64,000 bases of DNA from Prescottella subtropica (GTDB lineage: Bacteria; Actinomycetota; Actinomycetes; Mycobacteriales; Mycobacteriaceae). Location: assembly GCF_005434945.1 (NCBI RefSeq), contig NZ_SKCH01000012.1:1-64000 (forward strand), written 5' to 3'. The notes under the pieces are model-generated. The model had not been told where the DNA came from. It did not search any database and saw nothing but the letters and a program-made list of their open reading frames with translations. Within the stretch, counting starts at the first letter, position 1. Every line of letters starts with the position of its first letter. A program made the translations under genes and the position numbers. Of this stretch, positions 1-8,752 are shown piece by piece.

Positions 1-71
1 GCTTTCCCTTGCGGCACACCACCACAGATCAGCCGGACGAACCGCCGCCGATTCAACAATCCCAACGCCAT
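1..71 (-). CDS. Possible 5' end of an unidentified gene, cut by the window edge
   Basis: A short reading frame on the minus strand runs off the left edge. It starts at an ATG preceded five bases upstream by a strong AGGAGG ribosome binding site. The 23 visible residues begin MALGLLNRRRFVRL and are basic, with one Cys followed by Gly-Gly. I do not recognise the family. The good ribosome binding site is the only reason to call it; it could be chance. Confidence 0.3.
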   Translation of the reverse strand, partial: MALGLLNRRRFVRLICGGVPQGK

Positions 72-129
72 CCCAGCCTCCTCACGATCACCTTGTTGCT
101 GTGACCATATGAATCCGCCAGCCCTGTCC

Positions 130-197
130 CCCGCGTTTCGCGCACTTGGCGCGCGTCCCGGGCGGCATTCCGGCGCGCTACGTGCGCGAAACGCGGG
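130..197. repeat. Dispersed hairpin repeat, family B, copy 1 (gene-end dyad)
   Basis: This is an inverted repeat with a perfect 16-base outer stem (CCCGCGTTTCGCGCAC and its complement) and a degenerate inner stem. The core closely matches two other copies in the window. The right arm covers the last codons and stop of the nucleoside hydrolase gene, so it sits at that gene's 3' end. No U-tract follows, which is common in actinobacterial hairpin terminators. Terminator function is inferred from position only. Confidence 0.6.
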
Positions 198-1161
198 AGG
201 TCGGCGCGAGCGTGCGGTCGACGACCGCCCGGACAGCCGCGTAGTCGAGGTCGGTGACGACGCGGTGCCGGGGATCGCCGGCATCGGGCGGGTGTCCCCA
301 CAGACTCGCCCGGCCGTCGCGATCGTGTTCGACGCGGCAGACGAGGCCGGCGGACGCCCGCACCACCGCGGGCTCGAGCAGGACCGCGGCCGCGACACTG
401 TCGTGGCTGGTGACCATCGGACGGTCCGCGTCGTACGTGCGCGTGCAGTGGACCCGGTAGTCGGCGCTGATCACCCGCACGAACCGGGCGATGTCCGACG
501 ACGCCGCCCGGGACTCGACGTCGGCCCACAGGATCTGCAGCCGCGCCGTGACGTCCATGCCCACCCACGTCACCGGCCCGGGTGCGGCGGCGACCCGCGC
601 CGTCGCCGCCGGATCGTGCGCGGTGTTCGTGTCACCCTTGCCCAGGAACGACAGCTGTTCGGCGGCGACGCGGTCGCGGCGGCCGGCGGCGCCCATGCCG
701 CCCATCACGGTCACGGACCGGAACCGGGTGAGCAGGCCGGGGTCACGGTCGAGGGCCGCCGCGACGTTCGTCAACGGCCCCAGGCACAGCAGGTCGACCT
801 CCCCCGGATGCTGCCGGGACCACCGAAGCATCTGTGCGACAGCGGTTTCCTGCGACGGCCGCGAACCGACCGGTCGCGGTAGTCCACTGTCGCCGAGACC
901 GTCGACACCGTGCGGACTCGGCACCGACAGCGCCGGACCGGGACGGGGCCGGCCGACGCACACCGGGACGTCGGTGCGGCCGGCGGTCGCGAGCACGAGC
1001 AGCGCGTTGGCGGCGGCCTGCCCCTCGTCGCAGTTCCCGAACACGGTCCCGACGCCGACGACCTCGGTGTCCGGGGCGGCGAGGACCGTGAGGATCGCGA
1101 GCGCGTCGTCGACGCCGGTGTCGGTGTCGATCAGCACCCGCCGCCCGGTCCCCGCGCTCAC
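178..1161 (-). CDS. Nucleoside hydrolase (inosine/uridine-preferring family)
   Basis: This is a predicted 327-residue hydrolase that cleaves the N-glycosidic bond of nucleosides for base salvage. The N-terminus carries the family's calcium/ribose-binding signature DTDTGVDDA (residues 12-20). A C-terminal SHDSVAAA segment supplies the other conserved acidic/histidine ligands, and the length is typical. The chosen GTG start overlaps the stop of the upstream methyltransferase gene by four bases, implying translational coupling. The frame stays open upstream but turns into Arg-rich shadow sequence, so the GTG is preferred. Substrate preference (purine, pyrimidine or another N-ribosyl compound) cannot be read from the sequence. 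The last codons lie in the stem of a repeated hairpin. Confidence 0.88.
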   Translation of the reverse strand: MSAGTGRRVLIDTDTGVDDALAILTVLAAPDTEVVGVGTVFGNCDEGQAAANALLVLATAGRTDVPVCVGRPRPGPALSVPSPHGVDGLGDSGLPRPVGSRPSQETAVAQMLRWSRQHPGEVDLLCLGPLTNVAAALDRDPGLLTRFRSVTVMGGMGAAGRRDRVAAEQLSFLGKGDTNTAHDPAATARVAAAPGPVTWVGMDVTARLQILWADVESRAASSDIARFVRVISADYRVHCTRTYDADRPMVTSHDSVAAAVLLEPAVVRASAGLVCRVEHDRDGRASLWGHPPDAGDPRHRVVTDLDYAAVRAVVDRTLAPTSRVSRT

Positions 1162-1835
1162 TCGGTGACGAGGGCGAGCGCGAACCCGTCCCAGCCCTTG
1201 ACGCCGACGGTCTGCAACGCGGTCGCATCGATCCGGGGTTCGGCGGCGAGCAGTCCGAGCACCGCGCGACTCGCCCGGACGGCCTCGTCGTCGAGGTCCG
1301 GGTCGGACACCCCACCGCCGCGGACGACGTTGTCGATCACGATGACGGTGCCCGGGCGGGACAGTCGCAGTGCCCACCGCACGTACTCGGAGTTGTTGAC
1401 CTTGTCGGCGTCGACGAACACCAGGTCGAACGGGCCGACCCCGTCGGCCTCGACACCGGGCAGGGTGTCGAGGGCCGCACCGACCCGGATGTCGACCCGG
1501 TCGCCGACGCCGGCACGGTCGAGGTTGGTGCGGGCGATCCCGGCGTGCCTCGGCTCGTATTCGAGGGTCACGACCCGGCCGGTGTCGCCGACGGCGCGGG
1601 CCAGCCACAAGGTGCTGTAGCCGCCGAGGGTGCCGATCTCGAGCACCCTCGTCGCCCCGATCATGCGGGCCAGCAGGTGCAGGAACTTGCCCTGCACCGG
1701 GGACACGTCGATCGGCGGCAGTGCGGCGGCAGCATTCGCGTCGAGCGCCGCCGCCGCTGCCGGGTCGTCCCCGATGAGGGTGCCGGCGAGGTAGTCGTCG
1801 ACGTCGGCCCAGCGGGAACGTTCGGTGTCAGCCAT
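1158..1835 (-). CDS. O-methyltransferase, class I SAM-dependent (COMT-like, family 3)
   Basis: The 225-residue protein shows the Rossmann SAM-binding motif VLEIGTLGGYSTLWLA near residue 65, an acidic ribose-binding residue at the end of strand 2 (TLEYEP), and a DLVFVDADK motif with the metal/substrate-binding Asp residues of bacterial O-methyltransferase family 3. VIVIDNV follows, as in caffeoyl-CoA O-methyltransferase relatives. It is cytoplasmic, with no signal peptide. The gene overlaps the start of the nucleoside hydrolase gene and is probably co-transcribed with it. The methyl acceptor is unknown; relatives act on catechols and other small hydroxylated aromatics. Confidence 0.88.
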   Translation of the reverse strand: MADTERSRWADVDDYLAGTLIGDDPAAAAALDANAAAALPPIDVSPVQGKFLHLLARMIGATRVLEIGTLGGYSTLWLARAVGDTGRVVTLEYEPRHAGIARTNLDRAGVGDRVDIRVGAALDTLPGVEADGVGPFDLVFVDADKVNNSEYVRWALRLSRPGTVIVIDNVVRGGGVSDPDLDDEAVRASRAVLGLLAAEPRIDATALQTVGVKGWDGFALALVTE

Positions 1836-1876
1836 GCTCCCGAGCCTACGACGGCTCCCCGCACCCCATCAGCCCC

Positions 1877-1940
1877 CGCGTTCCGCGCACTTGTCGCGCC
1901 GGATCCGCGGGCGGACGGCGCGACAAGTGCGCGAAACGCG
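1877..1940. repeat. Dispersed hairpin repeat, family B, copy 2
   Basis: Arms of 25 bases pair with a single mismatch around a short loop. The core reads GCGCACTTGTCGCG and its complement, as in copy 3. It lies between the stop of proS and the start of the O-methyltransferase gene, both on the minus strand, so it would act as a proS terminator. Function is inferred from position. Confidence 0.65.
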
Positions 1941-1954
1941 ATGGGCGGGGTCGG

Positions 1955-3700
1955 TCAGCCGCGGACAGCCGCCACGATCTCGGCGAGCGCACCGTCGGCG
2001 GGGATCTCGCGGGCCTCACCGGTGAACCGGTCACGCAGTTCGACCTTGCCGTCGGCGTAGCCGCGTCCGACGACCACCACGAGCGGGACACCGATCAGCT
2101 CGGAATCCTTGAACTTCACGCCCGGCGACGCCTTGCGGTCGTCGAACAGGACCTCGATGCCGGCGCAGTCGAGTTCGGCGGCCAGCGCCTCGGCGCCCTC
2201 GCGGGCGGCCTCGTCCTTGTTCGCGATCACCAGGTGCACCGCGAACGGGGCGACCTCGGCGGGCCAGCGCAGACCCTTGTCGTCGTGGTGCTGTTCGGCG
2301 ATGACCGCGACCAGGCGCGAGACACCGACACCGTACGAGCCCATCGTGGGGCGCACCGGCTTGCCGTTCTCGCCGAGCACGTTCACGTCGAACGCGTCGG
2401 TGTACTTACGGCCGAGCTGGAACACGTGTCCGATCTCGATGCCGCGGGCGGCGACCAGCGGGCCGGCACCGTCCGGTGACGGATCGCCGTCGCGGACCTC
2501 GGCAGCCTCGATGGTGCCGTCCGGGGTGAAGTCGCGGCCGGCGACGAGGCCGACGTAGTGCTTGCCCGCGACGTCGGCGCCGGTGATCCAGGACGTGCCG
2601 TCGACGACACGCGGGTCGACGAGGTAACGGACCTCGTTGTCCAGCAGCGCCTTCGGGCCGATGTAGCCCTTCGCGAGGAACGGGTGCTTCGTGAAGTCCT
2701 CGTCGGTGAGCAGCGCGACCTCGGCGGGTTCGAGGGACGCCTCGAGCCGCTTGTCGTCGACCTCCCGGTCACCGGGCAGGCCGATGCCGAGCAGCTCCCA
2801 CTCGCCGCCCGGCACCCGGGTCTTGACGATGATGTTCTTGAGGGTGTCGGCGCCGGTGATCTCGCGGCCGAGACCCGCCCCGTTGGCCCAGTCGACGAGC
2901 GCGTCGATGGTCGCGGCGTCGGGGGTGTCGTGGATCTGCGCGGCGGGCTGACCGTCGAACGGGATCGGTTCCGGGGCGAGGGTCTTCACGGCCTCGACAT
3001 TGGCGGCGTACCCGGATTCGACGCAGCGGACGTAGGTGTCCTCACCGATCGGCGACTCGGCGAGGAACTCCTCGGACGCGCTGCCGCCCATCGCACCGGA
3101 CGTCGCGGACACGATCACGTACGTGACGCCGAGACGGGCGAAGATGCGCTCGTAGGCGTCGCGGTGCGCCTGGTAGGACCGGGCGAGGCCCTCGTCGGTG
3201 AGGTCGAAGCTGTACGAGTCCTTCATGACGAACTCGCGGCCGCGCAGGATGCCGGCGCGGGGACGCTCCTCGTCGCGGTACTTGGTCTGCACCTGGTACA
3301 GGGTGACCGGGAAATCCTTGTACGAGTTGTATTCGCCCTTGACGGTGAGCGCGAACATCTCCTCATGGGTGGGACCGAGCAGGTAGTCGGCGCCCTTGCG
3401 GTCCTGCAGGCGGAAGAGGCCGTCGCCGTATTCGGTCCACCGGTTGGTGGTCTCGTAGGGGTCGCGCGGCAGCAGCGCCGGCAGCGAAATCTCCTGTGCG
3501 CCGAACGAGTTCATCTCCTCGCGGACCACCCGCTCGACCTCGCGCAGCACCCGCAGGCCCAGTGGCAGCCACGAGTACACGCCCGGCGCGATGCGCCGCA
3601 CGTAGCCGGCGCGGACGAGCAGCTTGTGGCTGGCGACCTCGGCGTCGGCCGGGTCGTCGCGGAGCGTACGGAGGAACAGGTGCGACATGCGGGTGATCAC
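1955..3700 (-). CDS. proS: Prolyl-tRNA synthetase, bacterial type with editing domain
   Basis: This 581-residue class II synthetase charges tRNA-Pro with proline in the cytoplasm. The N-terminus ([16 protein letters not shown]) and the motif 2 region with [15 protein letters not shown] are characteristic. GPTHEE precedes the [13 protein letters not shown] block, and a large insertion between motifs 2 and 3 corresponds to the Ala-tRNA-Pro editing domain of bacterial-type ProRS. The C-terminal anticodon-binding domain includes [19 protein letters not shown]. The start is a GTG; an ATG four codons in is possible. In M. tuberculosis proS is next to efpA, whereas here about 5 kb of other genes lies between them. 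Confidence 0.97.
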   Translation of the reverse strand: MITRMSHLFLRTLRDDPADAEVASHKLLVRAGYVRRIAPGVYSWLPLGLRVLREVERVVREEMNSFGAQEISLPALLPRDPYETTNRWTEYGDGLFRLQDRKGADYLLGPTHEEMFALTVKGEYNSYKDFPVTLYQVQTKYRDEERPRAGILRGREFVMKDSYSFDLTDEGLARSYQAHRDAYERIFARLGVTYVIVSATSGAMGGSASEEFLAESPIGEDTYVRCVESGYAANVEAVKTLAPEPIPFDGQPAAQIHDTPDAATIDALVDWANGAGLGREITGADTLKNIIVKTRVPGGEWELLGIGLPGDREVDDKRLEASLEPAEVALLTDEDFTKHPFLAKGYIGPKALLDNEVRYLVDPRVVDGTSWITGADVAGKHYVGLVAGRDFTPDGTIEAAEVRDGDPSPDGAGPLVAARGIEIGHVFQLGRKYTDAFDVNVLGENGKPVRPTMGSYGVGVSRLVAVIAEQHHDDKGLRWPAEVAPFAVHLVIANKDEAAREGAEALAAELDCAGIEVLFDDRKASPGVKFKDSELIGVPLVVVVGRGYADGKVELRDRFTGEAREIPADGALAEIVAAVRG

Positions 3701-3768
3701 GGGGCATCAGCCTAGTCGGTCGAACTGGGGCGACGCGTCCCCGGCACCGAAAATCCGACACGATTCAC

Positions 3769-3807
3769 TGAGCTTAGCCTCGCCTTTGTAAACATAGGCT
3801 ACCCTTC
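3769..3807. promoter_or_regulatory. Two weak overlapping iron-box-like sites (DtxR/IdeR type)
   Basis: Two adjacent 19-base segments, at 3769-3787 and 3789-3807, each match the DtxR/IdeR consensus TTAGGTTAGGCTAACCTAA at about 12 of 19 positions. The second contains TAGGCTACCCT, close to the core half. They lie 58-96 bases upstream of the first Ig-repeat gene, where a promoter is expected. The matches are weak alone. They gain weight from the much better box upstream of the paralogous gene at 6083. Confidence 0.45.
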
Positions 3808-3864
3808 GTCACGATTCGTACATTCGTCCTGCCGCGCCCGCGGCCGTAACCAGGAAGAAGACAG

Positions 3865-5997
3865 ATGCGCGCATTGACCAGGGGCGCCCTCGCGGCCGCG
3901 ATGACCGCCGCGGCGTGGGCGACCCCGACGGTCGTCTCCACCGCCGCCCCCGCCGGCGGCACACCGGTGACGACCGTCGCCAAGACCACCGGGCTGAAAG
4001 CCGCCGGGGAGACCGTCACCGTCTCCGGCACCGGATTCTCCGAGTCCGGACCCGGCATCTACGTCGGGCTCGCGCAGGACGACCTGTTCTCCACCACCGA
4101 CGCGAGCGCCTGGATGTCGACCGCGTTCATCCGTCCCACCCAGATCAGCGGCGGCGCATGGTCGACGACGATCGACGTGATGGCGGTCAGCGGGGCGTCG
4201 AACTGCCTGCAGAACAGTTGCTCGATCTACACCGTCGCCGCCCACGGGTCGAGCGACCGCAGCCAGGACACCGTGACACCGGTGACGTTCGCGGCCGTGG
4301 TGCCGCCCACGACGACCGTGCCACCCACGACCACGACGCCCCCACCCACCACGACGAAGCCCCCGGTCACCACCACACCACCGCCGACGACGACCACGCC
4401 CCCGGTCACCACCAAGCCCACCACCAAGCCCACCACCACGACGCCCCCACCCACCACGACGAAGCCTCCGGTGACCACGACGAAGCCTCCGGCCCCGCCG
4501 ACGTCCGGCGGCCTGCGGGTCGAGGCGGATCGGACCAGCGGCCTGAACGCTGCCGGTGACACGGTCACGGTGCGCGGCAGCGGGTTCTCGACGAGCGGGC
4601 CGGGCATCTACATCGGTGTCGCGCAGTCGGATCGGTACTCGTCGACGGATGCGTCGGTGTTCCACGAGCCGAAGTTCGTGAAGCCGTCGGACATGCCGGG
4701 TGGATCGTTCACGGTGACGCTCGACGTGGTCGGCGCGTTCCCGGGCGGCGACTGCGTCGCGAACGCGTGCGCGATCTACACGCTCGCCGCGCACGGCTCG
4801 TCCGACCGCAGCCAGGACACCACGACCCCGATCAGTTTCGTCGGGGAGGCGCCGCCGGTCACCCCGGGTGGCGGCACCGGTGGAACCAGCGGCACCGGCA
4901 CCAACCCCGGCACCGGCACCGGCACCGGCGGAACGGGTGCCGCCCCGGGCGCCGGTGGCGGCACGACGCCGGGTGCCTCGTTCACCGCGAACGGTGCCCT
5001 GTCGGTGTCGTTGTCGAAGGCGTCGGGTGTCGATCCGGCGGGTGAGACGGTGACGATCTCCGGTTCCGGGTTCTCGGGTGCCGCGCCGGGCCTGTACGTG
5101 GGGCTGGTGCAGGACAACGTGTTCTCGTCGACGGATGCGTCGGTGTGGATCACGACGGCGTTCCTGAAGCCGGATCAGATCTCGGGTGGCTCGTGGTCGC
5201 TGCCGATGGAGTTGGTCGCGAAGCAGGGCGCCTACGACTGTGTCGCGAACGCGTGCTCGATCTACACCGTCGCCGCGCACGGCTCGTCCGATCGCAGCCA
5301 GGATTCCAGGACGCCGGTGTCGTTCGTCGGCGGCGTCGCACCGGGCACGGTCACGCCGCCGCCCGCGCAGGGCGCCGGGGCTGCCGCTGCCGCCGCAGCA
5401 GCCGGCCAGTCCGGCGGGCCGGCGGTGACGCTGTCGAAGGCCAAGGGCCTGAAGGTCGACGGGGAGGAGATCACGATCTCGGGCACCGGGTTCTCGGGTG
5501 CGCCTCCGGGGATCTACGTGGGTCTCATCCAGGAGGACAAGTTCTCCACCACCGATGCGGGGGCGTGGATGACGACGGCGTTCGTCACCCCGGCCCGCAT
5601 CACGGACGGGGCCTGGTCGACGACGATGCCGCTGCAGGCAGTCAAGGGCGACTCGGACTGCACGAAGAATCCGTGCTCGATCTACACGATCGCCGCGCAC
5701 GGCTCGTCGGATCGCAGCCAGGACACTCGGACGCCGGTCAGTTTCGGTGACGACCCGAACGCCCCCAACGCCGATGCGGCCTCCGCGGTGGCACTGACCT
5801 CCGGCAATGAAAATGGTAGCGGCGGTAGCGATTCCACTTCCGAGACCTCGGCGATCCGGAATCTGGCCGACGCGATCTCCGACGGCACCGCATGGATCGT
5901 CCCGCTGCTCGTCGGGGCCGTCGTCGGTGCCGGGTTCGCCGTGGGCACCACGCTCGCACTGCGTCGCCGGAACTCCTGGCGCCCCAACAATTCTTAG
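3865..5997 (+). CDS. Cell-surface protein with four Ig-like (neocarzinostatin-like) repeats and a C-terminal membrane anchor
   Basis: The 710-residue protein has an N-terminal signal peptide (first ~30 residues). Four repeats of about 105 residues follow, starting near residues 37, 217, 373 and 512. Each has the pattern GxxxAGETVTVSGxGF, GIYVGLxQDDxFSTTDAS, a Cys pair (CxxNxCSIYT) and AAHGSSDRSQD. Linkers are Thr/Pro-rich (about 150-218) or Gly/Thr-rich. A hydrophobic segment (WIVPLLVGAVVGAGFAVGT) and a basic tail anchor the C-terminus. The repeat fold resembles the neocarzinostatin/Ig-like family, and similar modules occur beside HtaA-type heme-binding proteins of corynebacteria. Iron-box-like sites lie upstream and a paralogous single-repeat gene follows, suggesting an iron-regulated surface role. 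Binding of heme or anything else is unproven. Confidence 0.75.
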   Translation: MRALTRGALAAAMTAAAWATPTVVSTAAPAGGTPVTTVAKTTGLKAAGETVTVSGTGFSESGPGIYVGLAQDDLFSTTDASAWMSTAFIRPTQISGGAWSTTIDVMAVSGASNCLQNSCSIYTVAAHGSSDRSQDTVTPVTFAAVVPPTTTVPPTTTTPPPTTTKPPVTTTPPPTTTTPPVTTKPTTKPTTTTPPPTTTKPPVTTTKPPAPPTSGGLRVEADRTSGLNAAGDTVTVRGSGFSTSGPGIYIGVAQSDRYSSTDASVFHEPKFVKPSDMPGGSFTVTLDVVGAFPGGDCVANACAIYTLAAHGSSDRSQDTTTPISFVGEAPPVTPGGGTGGTSGTGTNPGTGTGTGGTGAAPGAGGGTTPGASFTANGALSVSLSKASGVDPAGETVTISGSGFSGAAPGLYVGLVQDNVFSSTDASVWITTAFLKPDQISGGSWSLPMELVAKQGAYDCVANACSIYTVAAHGSSDRSQDSRTPVSFVGGVAPGTVTPPPAQGAGAAAAAAAAGQSGGPAVTLSKAKGLKVDGEEITISGTGFSGAPPGIYVGLIQEDKFSTTDAGAWMTTAFVTPARITDGAWSTTMPLQAVKGDSDCTKNPCSIYTIAAHGSSDRSQDTRTPVSFGDDPNAPNADAASAVALTSGNENGSGGSDSTSETSAIRNLADAISDGTAWIVPLLVGAVVGAGFAVGTTLALRRRNSWRPNNS

Positions 5998-6012
5998 GCT
6001 AGGTTTACCTAA
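5994..6012. promoter_or_regulatory. Iron box (DtxR/IdeR operator)
   Basis: TTAGGCTAGGTTTACCTAA matches the DtxR/IdeR consensus at 16 of 19 positions and is an imperfect palindrome. It overlaps the stop codon of the upstream repeat protein and ends about 70 bases before the next gene's ATG. That placement suits iron-dependent repression of the downstream gene. Confidence 0.75.
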
Positions 6013-6082
6013 GTCAATTTGGGCCTGCATCGCCGTCACAGCGATCCACACACCAGTTCACCGATCAAGGGAAAGCAGGAAC

Positions 6083-6616
6083 ATGCGCATTTTCGACAAG
6101 GCCGCTCTCGTCGCCGCGACCGTCGCGCTCGCCGCGCTCGCCGCGGCAGCACCCGTCGCTGCCGCACACGCCGGACCGTTCGACTTCCTCACTGCCGGCT
6201 CGCTCGGCAGCCTCGGCCCGAGCACCCCCGGCACCGACGAACCCGGCACCGACACCCCCGGCCCGGAGCAGCCGACCGGCCCGACCGTCACGCTGTCGAA
6301 GTCGACCGGGATCGCGGCCGCCGGTGAGACGATCACCGTCACCGGCACCGACTTCTCCGGCGCCGGCGCCGGCCTGTACATCGGACTCGTACAGGACGAC
6401 AAGTACTCGGCCACCGACTCGTCCGCGTGGATGACGACGGCGTGGCTGAAGCCCGCGCAGATCGTCGACGGCGCCTGGACGGTCGACGTCGACGCACTCG
6501 CCGTCACGGGCACCTCGAACTGCCTGGTGAACACGTGCTCGATCTACACGGTCGCCGCGCACGGTTCGGCCGACCGCACGCAGGACACCAAGTCCCCGGT
6601 GACCTTCGCGGGCTGA
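6083..6616 (+). CDS. Secreted single Ig-like repeat protein, paralogue of the upstream surface protein
   Basis: The predicted 177-residue product has a signal peptide (MRIFDKAALVAATVALAALA, cleavage near AHA-GP). A short Pro/Gly/Thr linker and one copy of the upstream repeat follow: GETITVTG, LYIGLVQDDKYSATDSSAW, the Cys pair CLVNTCSIYT, and AAHGSADRTQD. There is no membrane anchor, so it is probably released or loosely wall-associated. The ATG was chosen because GGAAAGCAGGA precedes it and the signal peptide starts there; the frame is open further upstream. A strong iron box 70 bases upstream predicts expression under iron limitation. A partnership with the anchored four-repeat protein is plausible but inferred. 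Confidence 0.75.
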   Translation: MRIFDKAALVAATVALAALAAAAPVAAAHAGPFDFLTAGSLGSLGPSTPGTDEPGTDTPGPEQPTGPTVTLSKSTGIAAAGETITVTGTDFSGAGAGLYIGLVQDDKYSATDSSAWMTTAWLKPAQIVDGAWTVDVDALAVTGTSNCLVNTCSIYTVAAHGSADRTQDTKSPVTFAG

Positions 6617-6635
6617 TCCCGGCGCTCGTCACACC

Positions 6636-6672
6636 CGTCCGGCCCTCACCGACTTCCGGTGGGGGCCGGACG
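6636..6672 (+). terminator. Hairpin terminator after the Ig-repeat genes
   Basis: A stem of 16 pairs, including one G-U, with a 5-base loop (CGTCCGGCCC paired to GGGCCGGACG at its base) lies 20 bases after the stop codon. It has no U-tract. Confidence 0.6.
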
Positions 6673-6712
6673 CGTTTCGGTGGGCCGTCGGCGGCCGGTA
6701 CGGTTGGCGACC

Positions 6713-7456
6713 GTGCTGGTGCTGCTTCCTCCCTCCGAAACCAAGTCCGACGGCGGCACGGGGGTGCCGCTCGATCTGGGCGAGCTGTCGATGCCGCAAC
6801 TGACCGAGACCCGCGAGATGCTCGCGTCGGCGCTCGTCGAACTCGCCGCCGACACCGAGGCGTCGAATCTGGCGTTGGGTCTGGGACCGAAGCAGGCCGA
6901 CGAGATCGAACGCAACGCGAAACTGTGGGTGTCCCCCACCCGGCCCGCGCTCGAGCGGTACACGGGTGTGCTGTTCGACGCCCTCGACGCGACGGCATTC
7001 ACGAAAACCCAGCGGGACAAGGCGCTGCGTCGGCTCGCGATGGGGTCGGCGCTGTTCGGCGCGGTCCGCGCCGGTGACCCGATCCCCGCGTACCGGCTGT
7101 CCGGCGGATCGAAGCTGCCCGGCATCGGCACCCTGCAGGCCCTGTGGAAGCCGGAACTGACCGGCGCACTGGTCGCCGAGGCCGACGGCGGACTCGTCGT
7201 CGACCTGCGCTCGGGCACCTACCAGCAACTCGGCCCCGTGCCGGGCGCGGTGACCGCGACCGTCCTCACCGAACAGCCCGACGGCTCCCGCAAGGTCGTC
7301 AGCCACTTCAACAAGCATCACAAGGGCCTGCTCGCCCGCGCCCTCACCGTCACTCGCGCCGAACCGTCCGACATCCGCGGTGTCGCCCGCGTGGCGGCGA
7401 AGGCCGGTCTGCGGGTGGAGATCGCGTCGGCGACGGAACTGGTCGTCCTCACCTAA
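6713..7456 (+). CDS. yaaA: YaaA family protein (peroxide stress, DUF328)
   Basis: The 247-residue protein begins with LLPPSETK (residues 4-11), the family hallmark. It also has the conserved ALGLGPKQ, RYTGVLFDAL, YRLSGGSKLPG and NKHHKGLLAR segments found along the YaaA fold. E. coli YaaA is of similar length, binds DNA and lowers intracellular free iron during peroxide stress, limiting Fenton damage. The GTG start gives VLVLLPPSETK directly at the N-terminus, as in homologues. Its position beside iron-box genes is suggestive but not evidence of co-regulation. A terminator hairpin precedes it and a long palindrome follows its stop. Confidence 0.88.
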   Translation: MLVLLPPSETKSDGGTGVPLDLGELSMPQLTETREMLASALVELAADTEASNLALGLGPKQADEIERNAKLWVSPTRPALERYTGVLFDALDATAFTKTQRDKALRRLAMGSALFGAVRAGDPIPAYRLSGGSKLPGIGTLQALWKPELTGALVAEADGGLVVDLRSGTYQQLGPVPGAVTATVLTEQPDGSRKVVSHFNKHHKGLLARALTVTRAEPSDIRGVARVAAKAGLRVEIASATELVVLT

Positions 7457-7503
7457 CCTGTGCGCCTTTTTGGTAGCTGCAGCTACCAAAAAGGCGCACA
7501 GGT
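7456..7503. repeat. 48-base perfect palindrome, family A, copy 1
   Basis: Both arms are 24 bases and fully complementary around CTGCAG. Each arm contains GTGCGCCTTTTTGGTAGCTG. It begins at the last base of the yaaA stop codon and ends before the monooxygenase gene. The next copy shares 44 bases exactly. As RNA it would form a very stable hairpin with an internal A5/U5 tract, so a bidirectional terminator is the simplest reading. Confidence 0.75.
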
Positions 7504-7531
7504 GCACACTGGACGGTGAGGAGCGTCGCCG

Positions 7532-8752
7532 ATGGACCGGACCACGTGCTGTGTCGTGGGTGGCGGCCCCGCCGGGATGGTGCTGGGGCTGCTGCTGGCG
7601 CGCTGCGGTGTGCCGGTGACGGTGCTCGAGAAGCACGGCGACTTCCTGCGCGACTTCCGCGGTGACACCGTCCACCCGTCGACGCTGTCGCTGCTCGACG
7701 ATCTGGGGCTCGCCGGCCGCTTCGCCCGGCTCCCGCAGCGGCACGTGCAGTCCGTGGAGCTCCCGGTCGGTGAGGGTGGCCGACCCCTGACTGTCGGCCG
7801 CCTCGACGTCCTGCCCGGCCGCTACGACTACATCGCGATGGTGCCGCAGTGGGATCTGCTGACGCTGCTGTCCGAGGTGGCCGCCGCCGAACCGGCGTTC
7901 ACGCTGCGGATGGATACCGCGGCCACAGGTTTCCTCGACGACCACGGCCGGATCGCCGGGGTGCGGTACCGGACGGCCGACGGCCGGGACGGAGAGCTGC
8001 GGGCGACGCTCACCGTGGCGTGCGACGGCCGCGGCTCCCTCGCCCGGTCGCTCCCCGGCCTCGAGGTGCGTTCCTTCCGGTGCCCGATGGACGCGTGGTG
8101 GTTCCGGCTGCCCCGCGACCGCACCGACCCGGAGGGGCTGGTCGTCTCGGCCGGCGAACGGATGATCACGGTGATGATCGACCGCGGCGACTACTGGCAG
8201 TGCGGGGCGATGATCCCCAAGGGGTCGGATCCCGAACGGCGGGCCGCGGGGCTCGACCGGTTCACCGACCGGTTCGGTGCCACCGCGCCGTGGCTCGGCG
8301 AGCGGGCGCACGCCCTGCGCTCGTGGGACGAGGTGCCGCTGCTGGACGTCCGCCTGGACCGGCTGCGCCGCTGGTATCTGCCGGGGCTGTTGTGCATCGG
8401 GGACGCGGCGCACGCGATGTCCCCGATCTTCGGGATCGGCATCAACCTGGCGGTGCAGGACGCGGTCGCCGCGGCCCGGTACCTGGCCGGCCGACTGCCG
8501 TCCGACGACGTCCCCGAGTCGGTGCTGCGCCGGATCCAGTGGCGGCGGTGGCCGACGGCGGCTGTCGCCCAGACCCTGCAGCGGATCGCACACGACCGGG
8601 TCGTCGCCCCGATCCTCGCGGGCGCGCCGCGCACGGAGGTGTCGGCGATCCTGCAGCGCGTGGCCTCGACTCCCGGCCTGTCCCGGCTGCCCGCGTACTT
8701 CTTCGGGTACGGGGCGGTCCGGGAACGCCCGCCCGCCGCGGCCCGCCGGTAG
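7532..8752 (+). CDS. FAD-dependent monooxygenase (p-hydroxybenzoate-hydroxylase-like fold)
   Basis: This 406-residue group A flavoprotein monooxygenase has a dinucleotide-binding GGGPAGM at the N-terminus and the DG motif ACDGRGS near residue 168. The third FAD motif is GDAAHAMSPIFGIGIN, followed by LAVQDA. These predict hydroxylation of an aromatic or related small molecule using NAD(P)H and O2. The substrate cannot be inferred; relatives act in polyketide tailoring, phenol degradation and rifampicin inactivation. No pathway partners are adjacent. It is a lone gene bracketed on both sides by the same palindrome, as if it formed an independent transcription unit or an inserted cassette. Confidence 0.88.
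   Translation: MDRTTCCVVGGGPAGMVLGLLLARCGVPVTVLEKHGDFLRDFRGDTVHPSTLSLLDDLGLAGRFARLPQRHVQSVELPVGEGGRPLTVGRLDVLPGRYDYIAMVPQWDLLTLLSEVAAAEPAFTLRMDTAATGFLDDHGRIAGVRYRTADGRDGELRATLTVACDGRGSLARSLPGLEVRSFRCPMDAWWFRLPRDRTDPEGLVVSAGERMITVMIDRGDYWQCGAMIPKGSDPERRAAGLDRFTDRFGATAPWLGERAHALRSWDEVPLLDVRLDRLRRWYLPGLLCIGDAAHAMSPIFGIGINLAVQDAVAAARYLAGRLPSDDVPESVLRRIQWRRWPTAAVAQTLQRIAHDRVVAPILAGAPRTEVSAILQRVASTPGLSRLPAYFFGYGAVRERPPAAARR

Noticed and set aside
4300-4500. Repetitive Thr/Pro-coding DNA resembling a tandem repeat or CRISPR-like array
   Set aside because: The units are irregular, there are no spacers, and it is in frame as a wall-spanning linker between two Ig-like modules.
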